Assembly: GCA_015494065.1 (NCBI GenBank)
Contig: WGCA01000015.1
Location: forward strand, 1 to 42,824
DNA length: 42,824 nucleotides
Direction of reading: 5' to 3'
DNA from: Thermodesulfobacteriaceae bacterium
GTDB taxonomy: Bacteria > Desulfobacterota > Thermodesulfobacteria > Thermodesulfobacteriales > Thermodesulfatatoraceae
Shown here: positions 26,122 through 36,528 of the stretch, piece after piece
Layout: each line of letters opens with the position of its first letter
Numbering within the stretch: the stretch's first letter is position 1
The notes under the pieces: generated by a model
Databases searched by the model: none
What the model saw: the letters and a program-made list of their open reading frames with translations, nothing else
Told to the model about the DNA's origin: nothing
Position numbers and translations under genes: made by a program

Positions 26122-27094
26122 ACTCTCGGCCCTCGGGGACGTCATCCAGACGCTACCGGTACTCAAAGCTTTGAAAAGCGCCCGTCCCCAGGCCGAGATC
26201 CACTGGGTGGTAGAACCACCGGCCCAGCAAATACTTGAGGGGCACCCTTTGCTTGACCGTCTCCTGGTCTTTCCGCGGCGCCAGATTATTAAAGAAAAAA
26301 ACCGGGGTTTGTTGAGGGATTTTTGGTGTTCTTTAAGGGCCTTTTCTTACGACGTGGTACTCGATTTACAGGGTTTGTTGAAAAGCGCCCTGGTAGTGGC
26401 TGCCGCCCGGGCCAGGCTCAAGGTAGGTTTTGCTAACCACCGGGAAGGGAGCCCCTTTTTTTATAATTTGAAGTTGCCCCCGTACGACCCGGATTTACAC
26501 GCGGTACGCCGCTATCTCTTGGCCCTGGAGGTGTTGGGGGCAAGGGCCTCAGCACCAGTCTTCACCTTCCCCCCTTTGCCTGACCCGAAAGAGCTCTTTT
26601 CCCGGTACGGGCTTCAAGGGCCGGTGGCCGTCTTTATCCCCCGGGCCAGGTGGGAGAGCAAATTGTGGCGTGAGGACGGCTGGCAGGAACTCAGTCGTAA
26701 ATTTGAGGCCAAAGGTCTGCACACCGTCTTCGTAGGGGCCAAAGGAGACTTCCCCTATCTTTTAAGGCTTAAAGCCAACACCCGGGCCCAAATCCTGGCC
26801 GGCTTGAGACTTACCGAACTGGCGAGCTTACTAAAAGGGGCTTGGGTCATCGTGACGGTGGACACCGGCCCCATGCATCTGGCTGCTGCCTTGGGAAAAC
26901 CGGTGGTGGCCCTTTTTGGGCCCACCGCTCCCTGGCGCACCGGGCCCTTCGGGCGCGGGCACCAGATCCTAGGCAGGAAAAGCCCTTGTAGCCCCTGTTT
27001 TCGTAAAACCTGTGCGGAAAAAAGCTGTCTTAACCGGCTGGAGGCAGAAGAAGTCTGGGAAGCGTGCCAAAAATTGATTAATGGCTCTGTTTAG
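26102..27094 (+). CDS. waaC: LPS heptosyltransferase I
   Basis: A 330-aa GT9-family enzyme adding the first heptose to Kdo. It begins MRILIVKLSALGDVIQTLPV, typical of WaaC. It has VVLDLQGLLKSALVVAAARA, RVGFANHREGS-like sequence, VIVTVDTGPMHLAAALGKP and ALFGPTAPWRTGPFG. I chose ATG 26102; a longer reading from 25907 would only translate gmhB out of frame. Its end overlaps the convergent hsp20-like gene by 17 bp. Confidence 0.93.
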   Translation: MRILIVKLSALGDVIQTLPVLKALKSARPQAEIHWVVEPPAQQILEGHPLLDRLLVFPRRQIIKEKNRGLLRDFWCSLRAFSYDVVLDLQGLLKSALVVAAARARLKVGFANHREGSPFFYNLKLPPYDPDLHAVRRYLLALEVLGARASAPVFTFPPLPDPKELFSRYGLQGPVAVFIPRARWESKLWREDGWQELSRKFEAKGLHTVFVGAKGDFPYLLRLKANTRAQILAGLRLTELASLLKGAWVIVTVDTGPMHLAAALGKPVVALFGPTAPWRTGPFGRGHQILGRKSPCSPCFRKTCAEKSCLNRLEAEEVWEACQKLINGSV

Positions 27095-27479
27095 GCAGGA
27101 ATATCTTCAAAAGTCCCTCTTCAAAGACAGCTTCCGCCCCTTTGGAAGTAACCGGGAAGGGTAAGCGAATAAGGCGTTCAAACGGGCCATACTCTCCTTC
27201 CAGCTGGTAGACCCGCCCGCGCAAAGGATAAGAGCGGTACCCCTTCACGTAGAGAAAATGGCCGTCCAAACGGATATCAAAACGTTCCCGTTCCGCCCCC
27301 GGGCAAGTTACCACCACCACTAACGCCTGCGGAACCTCGAAGATATCCACCGGAGGTACCCAGCTTTCCGGCAGGGGCAAACAACGGACCTGATAATACA
27401 GGAGTTCGTTAAGATATGCCTGCATCTGGCGGTGGAGTTTACTCAGTCCCTCGCTCCAGAGGATCCGGATAACGGCCAT
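27078..27479 (-). CDS. Hsp20/alpha-crystallin-like small heat-shock protein
   Basis: A 133-aa protein with an alpha-crystallin fold. PPVDIFEVPQALVVVVTCPG starts the domain near residue 42, followed by FDIRLDGHFLYVKGYRS, YGPFERLIRLPFPV and the closing EAVFEEGLLKIFLPK. These are the usual Hsp20 strands with a short C-terminal tail; the IxI motif is not obvious. It would bind unfolded proteins without ATP. A good GGAGGA site precedes the ATG. It is the last gene of the comM-pyrD-cpoB-SBP run. Confidence 0.85.
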   Translation of the reverse strand: MAVIRILWSEGLSKLHRQMQAYLNELLYYQVRCLPLPESWVPPVDIFEVPQALVVVVTCPGAERERFDIRLDGHFLYVKGYRSYPLRGRVYQLEGEYGPFERLIRLPFPVTSKGAEAVFEEGLLKIFLPKQSH

Positions 27480-27496
27480 TTTCTCCTCCCCAAGGC

Positions 27497-28642
27497 CTAA
27501 AAAATATTGGCGGTTGGCTTACATACCGGCTCATAACGATACCACTGATACCTAAAGACCCCGACGCTGGCCGGCAATAAACCGTAGTGGTCATCTGTAG
27601 ATAGAAAGTAAAGTCCTGTCAAACCTTTGACAAGGCCTGCCCGCTCAAGCCCTCGCTTCCACCCGGCGGTACCACCTTTAAGGACACCTATCCTTAAGAA
27701 ATTCAAGGCGTCAGCGTAAGCCGCAAAGACTGGATGCCACCACGTGGATTTTGAAACATATAATTTTTCAAAGAGCCTTTTAAGCCCTTTATCTCCCGGA
27801 AAGTCGCTTTCGCTGAAAAAAGCGGCCCCGACAAAGGGGTGGGCGTAAAGTCCGGCGTGTTCTTTCAAAAAGAGTTCCCCGGCTACCAGGTGGGAAAAAT
27901 AGACCGGTATTCCGAAACGATTAGCCGTTATGTTTTTGGCCACCCGGTAAGAGGCCCCGGGAGGGGCCCAGCATACGACCGCGTCACAGGAAAGAAGGGC
28001 CTCAAGGTGCACGGAAACGTCCGTGTCTTTCAGACCAAAATACCGTTTACCGCCGATTTTTAGGGCAAATTCGGTGGCGTAAGCCAAAAGCCACCGCTCT
28101 CCCTCCCGCCCCACAGGGTCTTTGGTCAGGAGGAGCCCTATTTTGTGCCACCCCTTCTTTTTGAAACAGCGGTAAAGGACCTTTACCGCCGCCCTGGTAG
28201 AAAGACCGGTACGGAAATAGGGCCCCAAAGGGGTACGGAAACTTTTTACCGGGTGGAAATCACCGCTAGTAATAACCGCCGGCACCCCGAGCCGACGCGC
28301 TTCTGTTAAAAGGATCGGGGCACAGGCGGGCTGCGCCGGCCCCACCAACACGTTTAGCCCTTCCAGGAAGGCCATCTCTACCATTTGAGGCATTTTCCGG
28401 CAACGGCTGCCAGAGTCCAAAAAACGCAGCCGGAAGGAGAGACCGTAATTGCGGGCAAAATAGAGGTTAACTTCTTTCAGCCAGGCCTGTAAGGCCTGGC
28501 CTAACCGGGCCTGGTCGCCGGTTAAGGGGAGGATGACCCCCACTCTTAAAGAAGCGAGGACAGGGGCGGACCAGAAAAACAGGATTAAAATAGCTATCTT
28601 TAAGCTATTTTTTCCCCAGTTTAGCCAAGTACTTGCGTGCAA
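27497..28642 (-). CDS. Periplasmic type I binding protein (LivJ/LpoA-like)
   Basis: Up to 381 aa, exported: ILILFFWSAPVLAS is a Sec signal near residues 18-32. The mature part begins LRVGVILPLTGDQARLGQAL, typical of branched-chain-amino-acid-type binding proteins (PF13458 class), with VLVGPAQPACAPILLTEARR and KIGLLLTKDPVGREGERWLL. No permease or ATPase is near. The gene overlaps cpoB, so it may instead be a peptidoglycan-synthase activator of the LpoA kind; that is inference. The start is a TTG at 28642 inside cpoB, with GGAG 10 nt upstream, and is uncertain. Confidence 0.8.
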   Translation of the reverse strand: MHASTWLNWGKNSLKIAILILFFWSAPVLASLRVGVILPLTGDQARLGQALQAWLKEVNLYFARNYGLSFRLRFLDSGSRCRKMPQMVEMAFLEGLNVLVGPAQPACAPILLTEARRLGVPAVITSGDFHPVKSFRTPLGPYFRTGLSTRAAVKVLYRCFKKKGWHKIGLLLTKDPVGREGERWLLAYATEFALKIGGKRYFGLKDTDVSVHLEALLSCDAVVCWAPPGASYRVAKNITANRFGIPVYFSHLVAGELFLKEHAGLYAHPFVGAAFFSESDFPGDKGLKRLFEKLYVSKSTWWHPVFAAYADALNFLRIGVLKGGTAGWKRGLERAGLVKGLTGLYFLSTDDHYGLLPASVGVFRYQWYRYEPVCKPTANIF

Positions 28643-29417
28643 TACGAGCCTGCTCCGTACGGGGATAAAGACGCACTAATTTTTTAAATACGATGGCCGC
28701 CGCCTCGGTATCTCCCAAGCGCAAAAAGGACAGACCCTGCTTGAGCAGGGCGGCAGGGACCTTTCCGCTCTTGGGGAATTCGTCTATGACCTTTTGGTAT
28801 TGGAGAATGGCTTCCTCATAAAGTTTACGTTTGTAAAGGCATTCTCCGATCCAGAAGGTGGCGTTAGGTGCCCTTTTGCCCCGGGGATAACGGCGCAAAT
28901 ATTCCTCAAAAAGGGCCTGGGCCTCTTCGTATTTCTTCTGCCGGAAGAGGTTTAAGGCCTTCTTGTAAAGGGCCTCCTCGTCAACTTCTTTTTTGGGTTC
29001 AGGGAGCTTCTTTTTGGGGGCAAGGGCCTTTTCTAGACGGTCAAGCCGGGCCAGGATCTGAGTTTGAAATTCCTGGAAAAGCTCTCGGTCCTGCCCCTGC
29101 TGATAGAGGAGTTGTTCAAGCTGACCGCTCAGCCTGAGTTCTTCTGCCTGGAGCTTTTCCAGCTCGTTTGCCAGGTCCGCCTGCCGCTGAGCCAGCTCAT
29201 TCAGGCGGGTCTCCGTCTTTTCAAAGCGGGAAAATTTTTCGTTCAGGCGGGCCACTTCGGTCTCTAGGGCCGAAAGCCGCTTATCCAGGGCGTTAAGTTG
29301 GTTTTCCAGGTGGTAAACCTGGGTGTTTAAGGCCTCAACGTCTTGCTGCTGAGCCACACAACCCCAGAGAAAAGAAGATAAAAAAATTACCAGGAGGAAA
29401 AACGACCCTGCGCGCAT
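28605..29417 (-). CDS. cpoB: CpoB/YbgF-like cell division coordinator
   Basis: A 270-aa envelope protein. The signal ends in a lipobox-like FLWGC (Cys near 20), suggesting a lipoprotein. A long coiled coil follows (about 25-115, VEALNTQVYHLENQLNALDK onward). Three TPR-like repeats are at the C-terminus, starting EALYKKALNLFRQKKYEEAQ, ATFWIGECLYKRKLYEEAI and ALLKQGLSFLRLGDTEAA. This is the YbgF layout. In E. coli CpoB links PBP1B to Tol-Pal; tol and pal genes are not in the window. I chose ATG 29417 because it gives a clean signal; a TTG at 29453 is in frame. Confidence 0.88.
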   Translation of the reverse strand: MRAGSFFLLVIFLSSFLWGCVAQQQDVEALNTQVYHLENQLNALDKRLSALETEVARLNEKFSRFEKTETRLNELAQRQADLANELEKLQAEELRLSGQLEQLLYQQGQDRELFQEFQTQILARLDRLEKALAPKKKLPEPKKEVDEEALYKKALNLFRQKKYEEAQALFEEYLRRYPRGKRAPNATFWIGECLYKRKLYEEAILQYQKVIDEFPKSGKVPAALLKQGLSFLRLGDTEAAAIVFKKLVRLYPRTEQARIARKYLAKLGKK

Positions 29418-29442
29418 ATCTTGGTTTCTAGCCTGCCCCTCC

Positions 29443-30357
29443 TTACGCGTCAAGGCGCAGCGCCCCTCTTAGGGAAAAAAGTTTTTCTTCCTTCAAGGCT
29501 GTTAACAGTTTTTCGGCTTCCCGGAGGATCTTGGCCGGGTTTTCCGGATCAATTAAGGTGGCGGTCCCGATCTGGCAGGCCGCCGCCCCGCAGAGGATAT
29601 ATTCTAAGATGTCTCTTCCGGAAGAGATGCCCCCTGAGGCCAAGATAGGGGCCTTAAACCTTTGCCAAAGGTCAAAAACCAATTTCAGGGTAAGGGGCTT
29701 AATGGCTGGGCCGGAAAGCCCTCCGCCGGGGCGGCTCAGAGCCGGCCTGCGTTGCCACAGGTCAACCGCCAGGGCAGGGTAGGTATTGGCGGCGGTAAGG
29801 GCGTCGGCCCCGGCCTTTAAAGCCGCTTCGGCCACCGCCAACACCGGCCCTACGGGCGAGAGCTTGACGGACAAAAAACCTGTATAAATCGCTCTTACCT
29901 CCTGAACCAGGGTTTTTACCGCCTCTGGGTCCTGGGCAAAAGAAAGCCCGCCTTTTTCGACGTTCGGACAGGAAACATTGAGTTCAAACCCGGCGACGGG
30001 CTCTTCCTTTAGGGCCTCTATCACGGCCAAAAACTCTTCCTTACTCTCCCCAAAGACGTTCACCAGGATGGGACCTTTTATTTTGGCCAAGAGGGAAGGC
30101 AGGATCTTTTCCCGAAAGACTTTTACCCCCGGGTTTTCGAGCCCGATGGCGTTAATCAGCCCGCAGGGAGTTTCGGCCAGGCGGGGAGGCGGGTTCCCCG
30201 GCCTGGGGTTTAAAGAAATTCCTTTGGTGACCACCCCGCCCAGAAGGGAAAGATCCAGGTGATGTGAAAGCCCCTCCCCAAATCCCCAGGTTCCTGAGGC
30301 CAGCAACAGGGGGTTTTTTAAAGAAAGTGGTCCTACCTGCACGGAAAGGTCGGGCAT
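29443..30357 (-). CDS. pyrD: Dihydroorotate dehydrogenase, class 1B catalytic subunit
   Basis: A 304-aa FMN enzyme oxidising dihydroorotate to orotate in pyrimidine synthesis. Key stretches: NPLLLASGTWGFGEGLSHHL, VVTKGISLNPRPGNPPPRLA, INAIGLENPGV, and FELNVSCPNVEKGG with the catalytic Cys that marks class 1. SVKLSPVGPVLAVAEAALKA and ILASGGISSGRDILEYILCG complete the FMN barrel. PyrK at 37054-37794 is the electron-transfer partner expected for class 1B. It is in a minus-strand run after comM. Confidence 0.94.
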   Translation of the reverse strand: MPDLSVQVGPLSLKNPLLLASGTWGFGEGLSHHLDLSLLGGVVTKGISLNPRPGNPPPRLAETPCGLINAIGLENPGVKVFREKILPSLLAKIKGPILVNVFGESKEEFLAVIEALKEEPVAGFELNVSCPNVEKGGLSFAQDPEAVKTLVQEVRAIYTGFLSVKLSPVGPVLAVAEAALKAGADALTAANTYPALAVDLWQRRPALSRPGGGLSGPAIKPLTLKLVFDLWQRFKAPILASGGISSGRDILEYILCGAAACQIGTATLIDPENPAKILREAEKLLTALKEEKLFSLRGALRLDA

Positions 30358-30386
30358 AAGACCTTTTTAGCACAGCCTGGCCTCGT

Positions 30387-31886
30387 TTACCACGTCAAAC
30401 GGTCAAATACGCGGTACTGTAGGGCCTCAAGGAGGTGAGGGGCGTGGATATCTTCCTCTCCGGCAAGATCCGCGATGGTGCGCGCGATTTTGAGCAAGCG
30501 GTAGTAGGCCCTGGCCGAAAGATTTAACTTGCGGGCGGCCTTGTCTAGCAAGGCCCTCTCTTTTGCCTTGAGGGAGCAGAATTGCTTGAGCTCTTTGGTC
30601 CCCATTTGCGCGTTGGTCCGTCCTGACCCCAAGCGTTTTTCCTGCCGTTTACGGGCCGCCAAAACCCTTTCCCGGACTTGGGCCGTGGTTTCTCCGGGAC
30701 GTTGCAGGGAAAGATCATCATAATCTACCGCCGGCACCTCCACCTGAAGATCGATCCGGTCCAACAGCGGGCCAGAGAGTTTGTGGCGGTAACGCCGCAC
30801 CTCCTGCGGGGTGCACTGGCAAACACGCTGTTTGCTCCCGAAATAACCACAACGGCAGGGATTCATGGCACACAGGAGTAAGAACCGGGCGGGGTAGGTG
30901 ACCGTAAGCTGGGCCCGTGCAATGGTGATCTCCCCGGCCTCAAGGGGTTCCCTGAGGGTCTCAAGGGTGTTGCGTCGAAACTCCGGCAATTCATCCAGGA
31001 AAAGGACTCCGTTATGTGCCAGCGAGATTTCTCCGGGGCGGGGAGGGTTCCCGCCCCCGATGAGGCCGGCGTCCGAAATACTATGGTGTGGGGCCCTAAA
31101 AGGCCTCTGCCAGACCAGAGGATTTTCCCGGTTCAAAAGGCCTACTACGCTATAGATCTGGCTCGTCTCAAGGGCCTCTTGGTGGTTTAAGGGAGGCAAA
31201 AGACCGGGAAGCCTTCTGGCCAACATGGTCTTTCCTGCGCCCGGAGGCCCGATGAAGAGCAAATTGTGCCCTCCGGCGGCGGCTATTTCCAGGGCCCTTT
31301 TGGCCTGTTCCTGCCCCACCACTTCGGCCAGATCAGGGCCTTTTTCTTCAGACTTTACGGAAGAGACGGCAGGCACTTTTTCGTGTCCCAGGCCTGTTAC
31401 TGCCTCGGCCAGATGGCTGGCCCCCAAAACGGGCAGATCCCTTGCTAAAGCCGCTTCTGGGACATTTTCCGCCGGGCAGACCAGAGAAAGCTTTTCCCTT
31501 TTGGCTTTCAAGGCTACCGGCAGGACCCCGGAGACGGGCTTTAACCGCCCGTCAAGAGAGAGTTCACCAAAGAAGAGATATCTTTTGACTTTTTCTTGGG
31601 GTACAATGCCGGCAGCGGCCAAGAGGGCAAAAGCCATGGGCAGATCAAAGGCGCTGCCTTCCTTTTTGAGGTCAGCCGGGGCCAAGTTAACGGTGATCTT
31701 CTGGGTAGGGAAGGGAAAGCCCGCGTTTTTGAGGGCCGCTCTCAGCCTTTCCTTACTCTCTTTAACCGCTCCCTGGGGCAAACCCACCAGGGTGAACCCC
31801 GGCAATCCCTGAGAAATATCCACCTCAACTTCTATCAGGTGGGCCTCCACCCCAATAATAGCTGCCGAATAGACTTTGGCTAACAC
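30387..31886 (-). CDS. comM: YifB/ComM-family Mg-chelatase-like AAA+ ATPase
   Basis: A 499-aa protein. The N-terminal Lon-protease-like fold (VEAHLIEVEVDISQGLPGF, KITVNLAPADLKKEGSAFDL) precedes a ChlI-type AAA+ core with Walker A LLFIGPPGAGKTMLARRLPG, Walker B NGVLFLDELPEF, and ILLLCAMNPCRCGYFG with zinc-like cysteines. The C-terminal Mg_chelatase_C region is ARAYYRLLKIARTIADLAG. ComM is a branch-migration helicase in natural transformation. The start is GTG 31886 with GGAGG 5 nt before it; it is divergent from the 32224 gene. Confidence 0.95.
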   Translation of the reverse strand: MLAKVYSAAIIGVEAHLIEVEVDISQGLPGFTLVGLPQGAVKESKERLRAALKNAGFPFPTQKITVNLAPADLKKEGSAFDLPMAFALLAAAGIVPQEKVKRYLFFGELSLDGRLKPVSGVLPVALKAKREKLSLVCPAENVPEAALARDLPVLGASHLAEAVTGLGHEKVPAVSSVKSEEKGPDLAEVVGQEQAKRALEIAAAGGHNLLFIGPPGAGKTMLARRLPGLLPPLNHQEALETSQIYSVVGLLNRENPLVWQRPFRAPHHSISDAGLIGGGNPPRPGEISLAHNGVLFLDELPEFRRNTLETLREPLEAGEITIARAQLTVTYPARFLLLCAMNPCRCGYFGSKQRVCQCTPQEVRRYRHKLSGPLLDRIDLQVEVPAVDYDDLSLQRPGETTAQVRERVLAARKRQEKRLGSGRTNAQMGTKELKQFCSLKAKERALLDKAARKLNLSARAYYRLLKIARTIADLAGEEDIHAPHLLEALQYRVFDRLTW

Positions 31887-31948
31887 CCTGCCTCCAAAAA
31901 TTTGACACTCTAAAATCTCTTTCGTCTCAAGGGGAACAAAGCTTTATT

Positions 31949-31977
31949 TCGACAAAATCGACAAAATTTCGACATAG
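31949..31977. repeat. TCGACAAAA direct repeats in the comM upstream region
   Basis: TCGACAAAA occurs twice in tandem (31949-31957, 31958-31966), and a third TCGACA follows at 31969 in TCGACATAG. The spacing of about one helical turn suggests a regulator-binding array for comM (63-91 bp from its start), but no consensus is recognised. Confidence 0.4.
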
Positions 31978-32090
31978 CTGGCGAAAAATATTTTTTCTCC
32001 CAAAATTTTTAAGTCCTGCCTCCCGTTTTAAACCAGGGCTTTGGCACTACCAGAGAGACTTAAGAGCCGCTCTTTCTGCTTAGCGCAAAT

Positions 32091-32107
32091 TGGCACAGAT
32101 ATTGTAT
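32091..32107 (+). promoter_or_regulatory. Sigma54-like promoter (-24/-12)
   Basis: TGGCACAGATATTGTAT matches the sigma54 consensus TGGCAC-N5-TTGCW except that the -12 pair is GT instead of GC; the GG and GT are 10 nt apart as required. Start of transcription would be near 32117. A small palindrome (AAGAGC-C-GCTCTT, 32062-32074) lies upstream. Confidence 0.45.
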
Positions 32108-32116
32108 CTGAAGCTT

Positions 32117-32184
32117 TTAAAAAACTTGCCCGAATCCCCCTCCCTCTCACGTTTTGGGCCCCTTAACGGGGCCTTTTTCTTTTT
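32117..32184 (+). ncRNA. Candidate small RNA between the sigma54-like promoter and a terminator
   Basis: The predicted start at about 32117 and a strong intrinsic terminator ending at 32184 leave a ~65-nt transcript with no ORF. It carries a C-rich single-stranded stretch (32131-32149) before the terminator stem. The region is a divergent spacer, so the terminator cannot end a protein gene on this strand. It could be a small RNA or an attenuated leader. No known RNA family is recognised. Confidence 0.35.
32156..32184 (+). terminator. Intrinsic terminator in the divergent spacer
   Basis: Stem GGCCCC (32157-32162) / GGGGCC (32168-32173), loop TTAAC, followed by TTTTTCTTTTT on the plus strand. 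There is no T-run on the other strand, so it works in the plus direction. Confidence 0.75.
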
Positions 32185-32187
32185 GTC

Positions 32188-32215
32188 TTGAAGCTTTGTC
32201 CAAGAATAATATAGT
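32188..32215 (+). promoter_or_regulatory. Possible promoter for the 32224-37794 operon
   Basis: TTGAAG (32188-32193), 16-nt spacer, TATAGT (32210-32215). Transcription would start almost at the GTG at 32224, which would make the first message leaderless or nearly so. Confidence 0.4.
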
Positions 32216-32223
32216 GTGAAGGC

Positions 32224-34890
<2,667 letters not shown>

Positions 34891-34942
34891 AAAGCTCTTC
34901 CTTGTGATCATATTAAAGGCAGATTCCGTCGAGGAGGCGCCC

Positions 34943-36010
34943 ATGGGTGATTTAGTTTTCCGGAAGGAGACGCACATCAAGACCTTTCATAATCCTTTGA
35001 AAAATTTTGAACCAGAGGGCCAGGAAGTCGAACTTCGCTTTGATCCTTTGCTGGACCATTTTGCCGTCTTTAATCCAGCCCTTGAGGATAAGGCCCGACT
35101 TTTCTTTGGGCCTCAGGACTGGGAATTAGTCGAAAAGGTCGCAGAAGCCACCAGAGAAAATTGCTTCATGTGTCCGCCTAAAGTGTGGGAAATAACGCCC
35201 AAATATTCAGAGGACTTTATCCCTGATGGTCGTTTAAGACGGGGAGAATGTACCCTTTTTCCCAATCTTTTTCCTATCACTCCCAGACACGCCGTAATAG
35301 CGGTCGGGGAGGCCCATTTTCGGCGTCTTGAAGAATTTAGCCCCCAACTGGTGGCCGACGGGCTGGCTTTGGGCCTTGAATTTTTGAGGTTGGTGGCGGA
35401 AGAAGACCCGGTCATGCGTTTTGGCACCGTTTGCGCCAACTTTTTGCCGCCCGCCGGGGCCAGTTTGGTGCACCCACATTTTCAGGTGGTGGCGGCCAAA
35501 GAGGCCTTCCCCCAGCTCAAACGTTTTCTTGAAGCCAGTCTCAATTTTTATACGGAGAAAGGGAAAAACTTCTGGGAAGAACTGGCGGCTGAAGAAAAGG
35601 AAGGCCCCCGCTTCCTGGGGCAGAAAGGCCGCGTAACCTTCGTGGCGGCCTTCGCCCCTTTGGGGGGTAATGAGGTCATCGGTATTATTGAGGGGGCGCG
35701 GGGGCTGGCCGAAATTACCCAGGAAGACGTTTTGGACCTGGGGCGAGGGATTAGCGCGGTCTTAAAGGGTTACGCCGAACTCGGTTACGGCACCTTTAAT
35801 TTCACCCTCTTTCTGCCCCCTCTTGACGAAAGGACCGGCTGGTTTTGCCCCCACATACGCCTCATTACCCGCCAGAATTTTTACGAAAACTACCGCACGG
35901 ATGATTATTTTCTCCAACGTCAGCTGGGTTCAGAATTGATCATCACGCCCCCGGAAAGAGTCGCCGAAATAATACGCCCATTTTTCGCGCAGGAGGAGGG
36001 AAATGAATAG
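34943..36010 (+). CDS. GalT-like histidine-triad nucleotidylyltransferase
   Basis: A 355-aa protein from ATG 34943 (GGAGG 6 nt upstream). It carries NCFMCPPKVWEITPKYSEDF with a CxxC metal pair. ANFLPPAGASLVHPHFQVVA is the HPHxQ-like active site of galactose-1-phosphate uridylyltransferases, with F in place of G. FNFTLFLPPLDERTGWFCPH adds a further conserved region. It probably transfers a nucleotide or phosphoryl group to or from a sugar phosphate; the substrate is unknown, and no galactokinase or epimerase is nearby. It overlaps the YeeE gene by 8 bp. Confidence 0.75.
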   Translation: MGDLVFRKETHIKTFHNPLKNFEPEGQEVELRFDPLLDHFAVFNPALEDKARLFFGPQDWELVEKVAEATRENCFMCPPKVWEITPKYSEDFIPDGRLRRGECTLFPNLFPITPRHAVIAVGEAHFRRLEEFSPQLVADGLALGLEFLRLVAEEDPVMRFGTVCANFLPPAGASLVHPHFQVVAAKEAFPQLKRFLEASLNFYTEKGKNFWEELAAEEKEGPRFLGQKGRVTFVAAFAPLGGNEVIGIIEGARGLAEITQEDVLDLGRGISAVLKGYAELGYGTFNFTLFLPPLDERTGWFCPHIRLITRQNFYENYRTDDYFLQRQLGSELIITPPERVAEIIRPFFAQEEGNE

Positions 36011-36527
36011 AGGTTGGTCTCCTTATCTGGGAGGGTTTTTGACCGGGATTTTATTAATCGTCTCCGTGGTGGTTACCCAGAAATTTTTGGGGAAACCACA
36101 TTATCTCGGCACTTCTACCGCGTACGTGAGGGTGGCCGGGCTCCTTGAGAAGGCCATAAACCAAGGCTCGGAAGCGCTCTCTTACTACCAGAAATACCAA
36201 CCCAAGGTGGACTGGAAGGTGGCCCTGGTCTTCTTTGGGGTGCCTTTAGGGGCCTTTCTGGCGGCGGTTAAAAACGGTGAATTTTATGCTCACCTCATTC
36301 CCGCACGCTGGAAAGAAAGCTTCGGCCCCCGGCCGGCCTTAAGGGCTTTAACCGCCTTTTTAGGGGGTTTTCTTATCGTTTACGGGGCCAGACTGGCCGG
36401 AGGCTGTCCCAGCGGCCATGGTTTGTCGGGTATGTCTCAGCTTTCCCTGTCCGGATTCATCACGGTGGCAGGCTTTTTTATCGGGGGCATCCCCCTGGCC
36501 TTAATCCTTTACCGGAGGAGGAAATAA
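36003..36527 (+). CDS. YeeE/YedE-family sulfur transporter, N-terminal half as separate protein
   Basis: A 174-aa protein with four or five hydrophobic segments and GGCPSGHGLSGMSQLSLSGF near residue 138, holding the conserved Cys. TsuA-type proteins carry two such halves, with thiosulfate passing along conserved cysteines. Here the second half is the next gene, one base away. A periplasmic-loop stretch (VAGLLEKAINQGSEALSYYQ) is between the first helices. It imports a sulfur compound such as thiosulfate, by inference from the family. Confidence 0.85.
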   Translation: MNRGWSPYLGGFLTGILLIVSVVVTQKFLGKPHYLGTSTAYVRVAGLLEKAINQGSEALSYYQKYQPKVDWKVALVFFGVPLGAFLAAVKNGEFYAHLIPARWKESFGPRPALRALTAFLGGFLIVYGARLAGGCPSGHGLSGMSQLSLSGFITVAGFFIGGIPLALILYRRRK

Positions 36528-36528
36528 G

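Noticed and set aside
32127-32152. CCCGAATCCCCCTCCCTCTC resembles the 3' end of tmRNA
   Set aside because: The T-arm does not form, no matching acceptor strand or tag frame is present, and the spacer is too short for tmRNA.
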